A stretch of 64,000 bases of DNA from Botrytis cinerea B05.10 (lineage: Eukaryota > Ascomycota > Leotiomycetes > Helotiales > Sclerotiniaceae), in NCBI RefSeq assembly GCF_000143535.2, contig NC_037324.1:1488001-1552000 (forward strand), written 5' to 3'. Below are positions 22,359 through 33,372 of the stretch, in pieces. A model generated the notes under the pieces. The model did not search any database. It saw only the letters and a program-made list of their open reading frames with translations, and was not told the origin of the DNA. The first letter of the stretch is position 1; each line of letters opens with the position of its first letter. The translations under genes and the position numbers were made by a program.

Positions 22359-23105
22359 AAGAAGAGTTAGAAAGCATAGAAGAAGAGAGAGGAAGGAGAC
22401 AAGCGTTGAGAGATCTACTAGACAAAGTTTTGGCTAATACCGATACGAAACTGGACAGGGGGGGAAGAGGACGAAATGGAAGTTCAAGCAGCGGTGTTCT
22501 TAGTGCAAATAAGAAGAAAAAGCCTATGGAGAAGTAGAGCTATACAGGTAAGTAAGAATCTTCGCGTAGGAGCATGAATTCTGGAGTCAGGAGTTTTGGA
22601 GATAGGATTCTGTTTCTTGAATCTGGGACCTGGGATAAAACTAAAACATATGCATCACATCACATCATGGAAAACTGTGTTCAACACATATTTTTCTACC
22701 TTGCTTTCCTTGATTATACCTGCGATTCTATTCCATGTGTCATTACCAAACTTTCAAAGAAACTTTTGAACTGTTGAAGTCGTTAGTTACGACTATTCAA
22801 TAATTATATAATATTCATAATAAGCGATGGTGAAAGAATGGGATAGCAAATTGCTTATTCGCTCGTTCATTTATAAGAGGATTCAAATCAATGTTTCAAC
22901 ATAACTATTTCAAAATGATTATTGAAAACGAAGGTTTACAGATTAGTCAATCGATTTTGTATTTGCATTCTATACTAAAACTTTGACGGAACCAGTCTTT
23001 AGGATATGCAGACTCAATATCTGAAAGAAAAAAAAGTCTGTTTCTCCGCACTCAAAATGGTAGATCCATAAATCTATCACATCAAACTACACCACAGCAC
23101 ACCAC
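22359..23105. other. Convergent spacer
   Basis: The first ~180 bases are the alternate-frame 3' extension of the repeat gene. The remainder is AT-rich with short unsupported ORFs, leading into the 3' end of the minus-strand orphan. Confidence 0.45.
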
Positions 23106-25649
23106 TCATTTTTTCTTCCCCTCCACCTCATTCTCCTCCTTTCTCTCCCTCTCATACTCCCAAGCCCTCCGCTTCCTAAATGCATTCTCCTTCATACTCC
23201 TCCAAATGCGTTCCTCCAGGGTCAACAACCCCTCATCCACCTCCTCCGCCCCAGCATTCCCATTCCTCCTCGCCTCTCTCAACCTCGCAGCTCGTTCTAT
23301 CTGTCTCTCCCTCCGCCCTTCCCTACATTTCCTCATTTTCTCAATCCCATCGCGGGCTCGCGAGGGCAGGGCCTCGATCTCTGCGGGAACTAGTAGGATT
23401 CCGTGCAGGATTTTTTGAGACATGGGTTTGTGGGCTTGGAGCATGTGATTGGAGGTTGCGAGGATGGATGCGGGGGATAGGAAGGGGAGGAGTTGGAGGA
23501 AGCTTTTCGTGGCGTGGATAAGCAGATTGGGAGTGCTAGAATGAAGGAGGAGTTTTTGATTGAGCGTTTTGATGGCGTGGGGGAGGGAGAGCTGGGGTGG
23601 GATTTTCTGGGCAAGTTTGTTGAGGTGGGCTTGCAGTCGTGGATGCAGATGGGGATGCCGATTTGGGGGGTTTGCTTTGGGTCCCGTGGGAGGTGATTTA
23701 TCATGTGATCCCTTTCCGGAGTCTTCAGATCCCGTACCACCTCTCATATGGACCTCCGCACAACCAAATCTCGAATCCATACCCAGACTCAATACCAGCT
23801 GTCCCATATCTCCCTCTCCACCTCCCCTCCTCGCAAACTCCTCCGCCACCCTCTCAAACCTCTCCATCGCATTCGCCCTCGCATAATCCACCGCACGAAT
23901 TCCATTTTCTCTAAACACAGTATGCGGAATCGGCTGTCGAAACGGCGAATCCTGATTTCTGATCCCTAATCGCTGGAGTGCGCGCGTGCGGAAAATATTC
24001 ACTACTCTGCCGAGCCGCGGATCGTCCTTGGTGTTTATGTTTCCGTTCTCCGGGGGGAAAATTGCAGGCGATGTGAATCTTAAGCCGAGTTCTTCTTTCT
24101 CGCCTTCTGCATCGTATTCTTCTTCTATGCATTCGGATGAGGATGAAACATACTCCTCCTCTTCCTCATCAACCATACTAACAGATCGATGAAGAATTTC
24201 CTCCCCCCCAAAAGAATCATACAACTCATCTGACAACACCCCCCAACATCCCACACTCCCCTCCTCATCCCCATTCCCATCCGTCTCAACCTCCCAAACC
24301 CACTCCAAACACCTTCTAAACCCCCCCTGCTGCCTCCTCGAAAAAACCTCCACATCCTCATAATCCCAAATCTCACTACTCTCCTCCAATCCAAGCAGAA
24401 GATCCACACTGTCAGCTCTACCAAACCCCCCATCAATCCCATCCTCCAACGCCCCGGAATTGATCCAGAGAAACAATCGATGTTGACTTAATGCCCATTG
24501 ATCAAGCACGGAATCAGAATATCCATCTTCCAACTGTGCGGATTTCTCACAGAGCGATAGTTGCGCAAGAGACGAACGCGTGAGGAGATGTGTAGGAAAA
24601 AGAGGGATATTGTGTGCGAGAGCGATGATAGGCCAGGCATCAACACGGGGATATTGATACGCGTGGGAAATTTCTCTCGGGAGTTCGGGAATGGGGAGTT
24701 GGATATCTGGAGCGGGAATGACGGGGATGCTTGATGCATTACCGATTCCGAAATCCGCTGTATGCAACGTGCGCGAGAAAAATCGTGGCGCAATCTGGAA
24801 AAACGATTCCGTTTGTTCTAGTTCCTCGATCTGTGGAAGATCTCGCGTATCCCGCTTTCCTAATACAGGAGCCCGTGGAGAGGAATGTCTGGGTGGATAT
24901 TCTTCATCGTCTGCTTCTTCTCCGGAAGATGGTTCGGGATGGAAGTTTTCTTCATCTTCAGCATTAGAATTGCCGACTCTATCCCATTCTATCATTCCGC
25001 CATGCATAATATGGAGGTAATTATCATACACCTCCAACCCTCCCTGCGATGCGAAATCCCAAACGCGAGGAGTGCTGGATGGGTGTTGAGCTGCGAAAGT
25101 TTGTACTTCTGTGAGAAATGTCGATTCTATGAATGTAGATGGACGGGTTTGGGCTGTATGATGAAGATCTGAGATTTTGGATCGAGTGATCACTTCTCGG
25201 AGTCTGGAGAGCTCTTTTTCCCTTTTCTCGGGAGGAGTTGGAGAATCTGTAGTAGATTCGTTATTGTTAACTCCTAAGAGATTAGTATCGTTGATATACC
25301 TAATCAGCTCATCAGTTGTCGGAGTCGACAATCTACTTGGTATAAAATCTCGGATTGGTGTGATAGCGTCAAATATTTCTTGATCTTGTAAATCATCTTC
25401 ATTTACAGTTGGAAGAGGAGAATCACAAGTAATATTCTCATATCCGGTTCTCTGAGTTGGAGATCCAGAAACTCTCTTTCTTGACTCGGGAGTTTGATAA
25501 TATATTGTGATACCTTCTTCGGAATCAGAGTCGGGAATCGAACAGATGTCGAAATCTTCTTTGGTTTGGGCGAAGTTGTCTTGTTCGTTGTTGTTGGTAG
25601 ATGGTGTGGTGAAGATGTCTGAGTGGATGTTGGAGTTTGATGAAGACAT
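23106..25649 (-). CDS. Large hypothetical protein (847 aa), unknown family
   Basis: A single exon with a true ATG at 25649. I do not recognise any domain. The N-terminal ~140 residues are Ser/Thr/Asp-rich with SP/TP sites (STPTTDEL, TDSPTPPEKREKE). A probable folded segment follows (PSTPRVWDFASQGGLEVYDN and ISHAYQYPRVDAWPIIALAH). Then comes a region with many Trp and acidic residues (LFLWINSGALEDGIDGGFGR, CLEWVWEVETDGN), an acidic run DEEEEEY, and a basic C-terminus (RRERQIERAARLREARR, ending EGKKK). The mix suggests an intracellular, partly disordered protein; no signal peptide or membrane segment is seen. The opposite strand is also fairly open at 23180-23890, a by-product of the GC-rich codon pattern there. 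It could be a lineage-restricted gene. Confidence 0.75.
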   Translation of the reverse strand: MSSSNSNIHSDIFTTPSTNNNEQDNFAQTKEDFDICSIPDSDSEEGITIYYQTPESRKRVSGSPTQRTGYENITCDSPLPTVNEDDLQDQEIFDAITPIRDFIPSRLSTPTTDELIRYINDTNLLGVNNNESTTDSPTPPEKREKELSRLREVITRSKISDLHHTAQTRPSTFIESTFLTEVQTFAAQHPSSTPRVWDFASQGGLEVYDNYLHIMHGGMIEWDRVGNSNAEDEENFHPEPSSGEEADDEEYPPRHSSPRAPVLGKRDTRDLPQIEELEQTESFFQIAPRFFSRTLHTADFGIGNASSIPVIPAPDIQLPIPELPREISHAYQYPRVDAWPIIALAHNIPLFPTHLLTRSSLAQLSLCEKSAQLEDGYSDSVLDQWALSQHRLFLWINSGALEDGIDGGFGRADSVDLLLGLEESSEIWDYEDVEVFSRRQQGGFRRCLEWVWEVETDGNGDEEGSVGCWGVLSDELYDSFGGEEILHRSVSMVDEEEEEYVSSSSECIEEEYDAEGEKEELGLRFTSPAIFPPENGNINTKDDPRLGRVVNIFRTRALQRLGIRNQDSPFRQPIPHTVFRENGIRAVDYARANAMERFERVAEEFARRGGGEGDMGQLVLSLGMDSRFGCAEVHMRGGTGSEDSGKGSHDKSPPTGPKANPPNRHPHLHPRLQAHLNKLAQKIPPQLSLPHAIKTLNQKLLLHSSTPNLLIHATKSFLQLLPFLSPASILATSNHMLQAHKPMSQKILHGILLVPAEIEALPSRARDGIEKMRKCREGRRERQIERAARLREARRNGNAGAEEVDEGLLTLEERIWRSMKENAFRKRRAWEYERERKEENEVEGKKK

Positions 25650-26983
25650 TTTTGGGTTTGGTGGGTGGTGATGTGATTTTGTTCTGAAATTTTGAGTGCA
25701 AATACAATTGAGTGGGAAGTAAACACTGATATTTGACGTCTCTTTAGTGTGGTGTGGTGTGAAGATGTGGTTGAATGTTGAGGTATTTAGAAGATGTTGT
25801 TCAGAAGTTATTGAGAATATGTTACTTTTTAAAATCTGTTGAAGTAGTCAAAGTAGTCTTATGTAATTATCATGTAGATGAAAAGAAAGATAGTTTCTCT
25901 CCGTCGAAAAAGATTTATTTAAACATCTCGACAAGCTCTTCAATACAGCAAGCAAGTGTTTAGGGAAAACAAAAAACGCTAGTATCGTCAATACGGTTTC
26001 TACGTTTGTTATGGAGGATATTTGACGATGAAGCATTGGAGTAGCCAAGTCGAACGAACGTGTAGGAAAGATCGGACCGTACGGTTGATATTTTATGTGG
26101 GATTTTGTGGTCATTTTGGGGCAAATGTATGAGTGAACAAGATGAAGCTTGTTGTACTAAGGATCTATGGCTACGATTATTTGACACCAGATGCCAGAAA
26201 TCCAACCATTCACGAAAGTGACAAAAACCTATAAAATCTCAAGTCTCACTGGAGTTCTTGAACGGAGATATGAAATGTTGTAAACAAGATTTTGGTATTG
26301 GAGCATTTTAGTTAACCATCGTCTTGGTGCATCTACGATTATCATTTAAATTACGAAGATGTGTATACACATCATTCTTTTGGGATAGTTTTGAGTTGAT
26401 AACAGTGAGCTAAATGAAGCCAGTTTACTTATTTTGTTTGTGGATAAATTTGAGAATTTATGAAATGATCTTACATGACAGTTTACATGCCAGGAGTAAC
26501 GTTAGAGTTATATATTTACTGGAATGATCGGTATATTTTCCGTAAAGTGGTGGTAAATTCTTAGTCGATTCAGTCTCTTTATAGCTATTACTACGCTGAT
26601 TATGTTTTCTGTATCAAAAGATGAGATTTGATATATATATTCAGATGTGAGACGCGAGTAGTGAACAAAGAGATCGCGTAATTATCTTTTAGCCGAAAAT
26701 TAGCTTGTTTGTAATGGTCGCGGTTTTGATGTAGCCAATTGAAGATCAATGAAGAGTATTGAGGAGAAGATCACATCTATCATCTTAAATACCATGCACA
26801 AAGTATTGTGGTTTTCAGAATTTTATAAATCCTATGCTAAAACCATTAAAGATTTTTCTCGAATATCCGCATTCATTGCACTCCACAAATAAACTGTCCA
26901 ACCGCTCCAAAAGATGAAGACCCAAAGAAAGAGAAAGAAATATCTACTCTGTAGATTACAAAGTGAGAAACAAAAATTGACCC
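25650..26983. other. AT-rich spacer
   Basis: About 1.3 kb between two minus-strand genes: promoter side of the 847-residue orphan and 3' side of the tail-anchored gene. Only short ORFs are present and I see no repeat array or RNA gene. Confidence 0.5.
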
Positions 26984-28608
26984 CTAAGAAAACACAGTCC
27001 TTCTCTCAATCATCCAGAGAGCCGCAACCATAACACCCGTAGCCATCGCAGCCATGCCAAATTGCATCTCATCTTCCTCCTCTGATGCGCTTTCATCAAT
27101 AGAAGAAGTAGAATCCGAGATTTCATTGATACTAGCACTAGTAACCAGATCGAAAGTTTCGATAACATCCAGATTTTGATTTTCAAGAGTATCCTGATGT
27201 TGTGAAGAGTTCTGAAATTCTTCGTCTTCCTTTGTGTCTTATTTGTCAGTGTCGGCCATGTGCTTGTTGTTGTTACGAGAATCTACTCACTGCCATCTAC
27301 ATCGTGTTGGTCCTGCTGAATTGTGTCCTCATCATTGACTTTAGGAGATTCCATCACGGGAGAGACTTCGCAGAGATCTTGTTGAGATTCTGTTAATTTT
27401 TTTTTGTTTTTCTCCTCAAGCTCCGGGATAGGGGTTACTTCCGATTTGGTTTCATTTGGTTGCTGCGATTGCACCAATTGCTCTTCATCCTTCTCGAGAA
27501 TCTGATCAAGTCCCCTCATGTGACATCCGTCTGCAATATATTTTTGGGTTATGGCAGAATACTGTCGAATCTCATCGTCTGTTTGTTCGGCGAAGTCTGC
27601 AAAGATGTTGATTTCACGAGACTCGTAAAGATCATAATCAGAACCATGGCTCTTTTCAGATTTTCTATCTTCAATATCGCTTGTCGCAACGCCTTTTTCT
27701 TTCCTATTATCTCTGCCCTTGTTTTCTAACTTCTCGATGATTTGTTTGGCATTCTCAGACTCTCCCTCATTAGTCCTAGCGTCTCTCTCCGCCAACTCCT
27801 TGAAGAGTCCCTCGAGGATTTTGACCGCGGATTTCTCCTCTTTGTCTTCTTCGTCGAATTCATATTCTGGTTCAGCAATAATTAATCTTGGCATTCGTTT
27901 GCGCATTTCAGCAGCACTAAGACCAGGCATCTGGGGGTTGATGTAAGCAGGGGTAGATTCATATATCTCCTTTTCCTTCTTTAATGTATCTTCAAATTCT
28001 TGCTTATAAGCATTAGCAGATCCTCTAACTTTAGCGTAATGTGAAAAATATCCGGTATTCCGAGCTGGAAGAGTATCTAAGATAGTATCGTCGTCAGCTT
28101 CGAGGATTTGTTTGTTTCTGGATTGAATCTCTCCGATTTTGTCTGACAGCTTTTGGAGATCTTCTCCAAAGCTATCATTTAGATGTGAATAATCGATTAA
28201 GGAATTCATAAAATGATTGGATGAATTCGATGATCGACGTGGAAGATCAAATGACTTGGTCTTGAATGATGTTTCGATCCTAGGTCTAGGTCCATTTCCC
28301 AGTGTACCAGCTCTCTGGCGCGCATGTTGAATATTAACATAGGTAGAATCTTCGATCGATTCAGCTGATTCAATTTCATCGAATTCCTCGAAAAAATCAT
28401 GCAGAAGTTGGGTCGCAGGGCCTGAGTGTTTTGTTCTCTTAGGACGTGGAGTTGCAACATCAGTCGTAAGGTCAGGATTTGAGGAAAATACAGACATGCG
28501 ACTGTGAGGTAGAGGTTCAGATGAGGATATCTTCTTGGATACTGCTTGCGAGAGAGCAAATCCTTTGTTGAAGATGGCCCTGAGAGTAGGACTGTCTGCT
28601 TGAGACAT
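26984..28608 (-). CDS. Putative tail-anchored coiled-coil protein, unknown family
   Basis: Two exons: 28608-27291 and 27237-26984, with a 53 bp intron (GTGAGT...AATAAG); 523 residues. Without splicing the frame would stop six bases past the donor. Splicing adds 84 residues that end in one hydrophobic segment, FGMAAMATGVMVAALWMI, followed by only seven residues. That layout is typical of tail-anchored membrane proteins (ER or mitochondrial outer membrane). The cytosolic part is Ser/Glu/Asp-rich, with a probable amphipathic helix LIDYSHLNDSFGEDLQKLSD and a charged helix EKSAVKILEGLFKELAER. Start at MSQADSPTL is the first ATG of the frame. I do not recognise the family. The single membrane segment is seen directly; targeting is inference. 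Confidence 0.72.
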
Positions 28609-29164
28609 ATTGATTGTTTCTATTTTTGATAGATTCTTTGAGGTAAGATGATATATTCCCTGAAAGATTATTTGATTCAAATGTTAGAACTTGTTTTTGT
28701 TGAGAAGATGACGTTCTTGAGAGGATTTGGAATGGAAAGAAGGAAGTTTAAGAGTGTTTGTGAGAATCTTTTTGTACGAGAGCTACAGGCAATTAATTAT
28801 AGCTATGGTTGTGCTGTTGGGAATTTCATAGAGAGACTACTGCATGGTCATACTGTGATTGGTTATTGAAGAGTACTAGTGTAGTTTCTACGCTACTAAA
28901 AGTGTTTAATACTGCGTGGACGATGTTCGGCTAACTTTTGTTACGGCATTCACGCAAGCCAATGCAGTTTTTTCGAATCACCTGTGATGGACACGTGTTT
29001 GGATCAGCTGTTGAATGTCACTGTGAAGTATTTGAACTCCTGTAGCTATGCTTTGTTTGCTATAGATATACTGCATAGTACAAGCTGTAGCTAAATAATA
29101 CTTCAAACTTCCATCGACGTATTCGCTTACGATCATGTAGGGGTTTAACCGCGGAACAAATAGT

Positions 29165-29745
29165 GAAAAACTTCGACTTTTTACTGCATATTGCAGGTTT
29201 TAGCCGTATATAGTATCATTTCATTGCAGATCTCTTTGACAATATATATCGAGTAGTATAAAGTTTAATTTTGACATAATTATAGAGATAAGCTAAGTAA
29301 TGCAACAAATGCCACACACGTATATCATTACTTCACGCTTGCCTTAGCTCAAAACTAGCTTGAACTAAGCGACCTGGTATGATATAAGAGAAAATGGGAC
29401 CCCCCTAAGGATCTCCTTTCTCTTTAACTTGCTTATTCTAGCTAATTTGACCTCTATCCATACGTTTTAGTGCGTGATGGTGATAAAAACTTTATTATTG
29501 TAAAGTTCAATGACTCTCTTGACTATTTAAAATTGAGGTTATTGCATTACATGATTATATAATAACCCTACAGACCAACTTTTTGAGGGTGATTAATTAC
29601 CATGCACTCATTTACTTTAATAGCTCAATGGACCAATCAAATGATAAAATATAAAGACAATTGTATAATTTTATAATTTTACAATTGTAAAATTATACTA
29701 TATGCGGCTAAACCCCACAGCCCGTAGTAAAACACTAGACATGTA
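29165..29745. mobile_element. Candidate MITE-like remnant with imperfect terminal inverted repeats
   Basis: The segment at 29195-29220 (AGGTTTTAGCCGTATATAGT and six more bases) matches the reverse complement of 29691-29716 at 22 of 26 positions. Weaker matching extends outward, so the arms may be about 45-50 bp. The inner ~470 bp is AT-rich, codes for nothing recognisable, and ends in a palindrome touching the right arm. A further partial copy of the arm (GGGGTTTAACCGC) lies at 29140-29152. Size, arms and lack of coding fit a degraded non-autonomous DNA transposon. No clear target-site duplication was identified. Confidence 0.4.
29672..29697. repeat. 26-bp perfect palindrome
   Basis: TATAATTTTACAA followed directly by its exact reverse complement, with no spacer. 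It abuts the right arm of the candidate inverted-repeat element. Confidence 0.9.
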
Positions 29746-30495
29746 CTAAAAAAGTCTAGTCTTGTCACTATCCACTACCGGTCTCTAAAAGACGTCATAT
29801 AATCATTCAATATACTCGTAGAAATCAGAATTTGCACTTGGAACCAGCCTCGTAAATACAATTTTTCCTCTTAGCGTGGCCACTAGTCATCACAAGTCGC
29901 TCATCAAACCCCTATTCGAAATTTTGTATTTTATCTTAGGTAGAGAAACGTAATCACCAAGGACAAAGGAATAATAGCTAACCTAACTACGTGAAGCTTG
30001 AGTATTTGAACATTCAAGATCAAGGGATGGCAAGATTTCAGAACCTACAATACGTGGGTGCTAGCTACATCTTTCTCAACCTCCTCAAACCAACAATTAA
30101 ACCCCGGTCTAGGAAACATAAAATCCCTTGCAATGGGAAATCTGTTGCAGATGGCATGATGAAGAAACATAGGTACCTTCCCATCCATCCCGTTTCTCCA
30201 TCTCCTGTTTTTGGAACCCAGCGTGCATCATTATCACAATCTAATTAAGAAATGTCAGAACCTGACACAAATCCCTTCAGAAAACATAGAACATAGAATA
30301 AACCTACAAATCCTAAGATCAGCATGGGCCTGGGCCTCCTCATGTCTCATTCCCTCCAAAGCCAAAAAAAAAAGAAATGTTTTCCCAGTGCTATTATTAC
30401 CGCTTGTCCATTTTGATCAATCCCACGATTAAAATTCTGGGTATCTTGTCTGAAAAGGACATTGAACGCCCTAGTAAACTCTGAATCGCGTCTTG

Positions 30496-30640
30496 CATTC
30501 AATAAGCGATCTCTTGCACTTTTTTCCCTACAGCTCTCAGTTCATCGAAAAGCACATCCCAGCTCTGGGGATCACCACTAGATACTGGTGTACTGTTAGG
30601 TGCTTCGAGTGGTTTTCCTGGACCAAAACTTTTGTCTAGC
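30496..30640 (-). other. Possible orphan C-terminal exon
   Basis: After a CGCTAG acceptor-like site the minus strand reads KSFGPGKPLEAPN and then DPQSWDVLFDELRAVGKKVQ, ending EIAY. This looks protein-like (an amphipathic helix) within otherwise non-coding DNA. No upstream exon with a matching donor was recognised. It may be the end of a decayed gene. Confidence 0.25.
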
Positions 30641-30690
30641 GAGTAGGTGAGTGAGTGCCTGGGTGGTGCAAGGTAGGAGGACGATAGCAG

Positions 30691-30748
30691 ATATGAGATA
30701 TGAGATATGAGATATGAGATATGAGATATGAGATATGAGATATGAGAT
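30691..30748. repeat. TATGAGA heptamer array (~8 copies)
   Basis: Nearly perfect 7-bp tandem repeat within the AT-rich gene-poor region. Confidence 0.92.
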
Positions 30749-31835
30749 GGGAAATGCATATTGGGTCTTTTTTTTACCGAAAGAGAAAATAAAACAAATA
30801 ATGGGAAAAGACAGGATAATATCCGAGGAAAAAACATTAAAGGGTGGGTAGTTGGATAGTTAGTTGAATGATGACGTGGAACTTCCAAACTCTTGATGAG
30901 ATATCCTCATCCATATCAATTCTCAACGAGAAGGTACCGCAGCATCGCCAAGCAGATTTCTCACCGGAGGAAATTAACCATCTTCCCAACTCTTCTTAGG
31001 GGGTTCAGCCATTTCAAAACATCTTTTCTCAATCAGCCCCCTCGGATAAAGTTTTACATGCAGGAAATCGCTCACGATCTCGAATTCGAAGACATCACTT
31101 TCAAAGTTGACAGCTCGTTTGTAATTTGATCTATTTTCATAATGCCCATCCGTCATCCAAACACTCAGCCGTCTTCGAATTCACTATCCTTTCTCAAACA
31201 CGTGTATTGAATGACATAGAACGCTGGTTCCGTAAATCTTGGCCCTCATCGCTATCCCGGTGCACAATACCGACGTATTAGTGTATATATTTAAAGATCT
31301 CATCATCTCAGAGAAAGCGACGACTAAAAGCTGACGAATCCCATATCGAACATTTCCATTCGACCATTCTTGCTTTTTCCAATCCCGTGATGCGATACTA
31401 AGAACACAAGCTTCATAAAAGTCAGACTCAAAGCTTGGCCTTAAAGCTGTTCATCATCAGCCCTATATTGCTACTGAAATGCTTAACCATCACAAGAAGC
31501 TTCATTCGTTGCCGAAGCGCCAAAATGGTCGCTTAAAGCTTGGCTTAGAAGTCATCAGTTTTTGAATCTTTCAATCATCGTGGTGGATTTTCAAAGTAAT
31601 TTGACAGTGTGGTTTATTTTTGTTCGTAAATTTTGACAATGGTGAACGTGGAGTTTGGGATGATCATGTCAGGTTGTTTGATGACAAGAAACTTCTGTGC
31701 ATGGAGAGATTGAATACTTCTGGGCAGAGCAAGATCTTCTTGTCTGGACCTTTCATTTCACTTAGTGACGTGGAGTATATCCAGATGAAAGATATAAAGT
31801 CTTGCCCCACTCCACCTCATAGCAGTACCATCAAA

Positions 31836-33204
31836 ATGCAATTTTTATATCCCCTCCTCTATCTCCTCTTCCTCGACCTAACCCCCGCCCACCAAATCCC
31901 CTACTCATTCCGCAATCACAAACGACAAAAACAGATCCGACAATGCAGACTTACAAGCCATCATCCACCCCGAAGCCGTCAAAGCTCTCTCCGCATTCCT
32001 CAAACTCGACACCACCCAAGATAGTTGCGGAGTCGATCTTCCTTCCCCTGAACAGCCTGGAGAACCCAAAATTCCCGCCGACATCAACAAACGAATTAAT
32101 CCCATGAGCGGCAGACAGCTCATCAGATATTTCAACGGAATCGGAAAAGCTATCGTCCCCGCCCTCTCCACCGGCCATGTTCTCGAGCCCATGGCGAAAT
32201 TCGTCAAGGATATGCAAGTCAATCTTGACTTTATCACATACAAAGATCCTGAGATCCAGCGCGAAGCTAGTGATCTCTTATTACATGGAGCCGATTCCCT
32301 CCACCAAATGATTCCATCCTCATCTTTCGACAACGCGAATAAACTTCTCCAAGCTGTGTTTGCGGCTGAATATGTCAGAGTCATAATAGATCAAGTTGAG
32401 AATCTGTCTCTCTTTTCTCTCGCAAATCGGCTTTCAGAAAGACAATCGGATAACAATACCTGTCCAAAAACAACCACAAGGAACGAACACGGCATGGTTG
32501 GTAAGTGATCAATACTCAATACAAACAAAATCTGCCTGGAATTTCATCAGAACGATATAGATTATCCCAATCCTCTTTGCGATGGGAAGAATGGCATTTG
32601 CACACGACCCATCGCATTCCACGACTGTCCATGCCGTAACTTTGTCTGTCCGACCGAAAGATGACATTTCCTATTGCGATAATTGCAGAGGCGATGATCT
32701 CAAAAGCAAGTGCAGGGTAAGAATTCCCTCGCTTATTAGAAATCATACACTATTGATTTTCAATCTCAGGGACTACCCGACAAAGGAAAAAATATATACA
32801 AAGGATGCGAATGTATGGTATTTGAAACATCTTCCCCCTAGACCGACACCAACCACGCATTCTACAATCTCCAGCGCTTCATCGGAAAGCCCACTCCCCA
32901 AGCACCCACTCTAAAATTTTCCACCAACAAATCCAAATTCGCCAACTGGGAAGCCGCAATGTCAGCCATGGGAGATTACTGTCGCGACACCCACCGTCTC
33001 CTCGACATCCACATCTACTATCACTCACTCTCACTTGCTAATCAAATAACACTCAAAACATGCCCATTAATACAATTTTCCGAGCCCAAAAATGCATCAC
33101 ATCACTCATCCATTACCTTCCACATAAACAACACATCGATATCTATTCACATCACTAATTCCAAATTTTACCAGAACCTCAACCCCCAGATTAAACAATC
33201 ATAA
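31836..33204 (+). pseudogene. Disrupted gene for a secreted cysteine-containing protein
   Basis: An ATG at 31836 starts a good signal peptide (MQFLYPLLYLLFLDLTPAHQ). The coding-like frame that follows (from ~31930: DLQAIIHPEAVKALSAFLKL, then NPMSGRQLIRYFNGIGKAI) is one base off the signal-peptide frame, and no GT donor exists between them. A CCCCC tract at 31882-31886 is a likely site of the shift. A good intron at 32501-32560 leads to a Cys block (NPLCDGKNGICTRPIAFHDC). A stop at 32662-32664 and a frame change follow before ISYCDNCRGDDLKSKC. A second good intron (32717-32769) leads to NIYKGCECMVF, then an in-frame TAG at 32839-32841 followed by more coding-like sequence to ~33050. Weak short introns (32648-32690; 32818-32874) might bypass the last two breaks. 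The signal-peptide break has no splice solution. I do not recognise the family. Confidence 0.5.
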
Positions 33205-33372
33205 TGCTTTCTCATTTTTCCATTTGAAGTCAGCACTTCCGCTTGCACAGTGACAAACTATTTCATAGCAACAACCAAAACCCTCTCAGCTTTCCCTTAA
33301 TCTTCCCCTCTAAATCACAAATGCAATGCTACCCCCATGTCATCAGCCTTCACCTATTAGCCTCCCCACCCT

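Larger units (their letters stand above)
28609..31835. other. 3.2 kb AT-rich gene-poor region
   Basis: The longest stretch without a supported gene. It contains a possible inverted-repeat element (29165-29745), a 26-bp palindrome, a TATGAGA array, and a possible orphan C-terminal exon (30496-30640, minus). Two similar AAGCTTGGC(C)TTA motifs lie near 31431 and 31538. The sequence looks like degraded repeat DNA. Confidence 0.5.

Noticed and set aside
23180..23914. Several plus-strand ORFs opposite the 847-residue gene
   Set aside because: They are antisense shadows produced by its codon composition, without starts or domains of their own.
30974..31156. 60-codon minus ORF (MTDGHYENRSNYKRAV...)
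   Set aside because: Protein-like in part, but no family match and no splice link to the possible exon at 30496-30640, so not listed as a gene.
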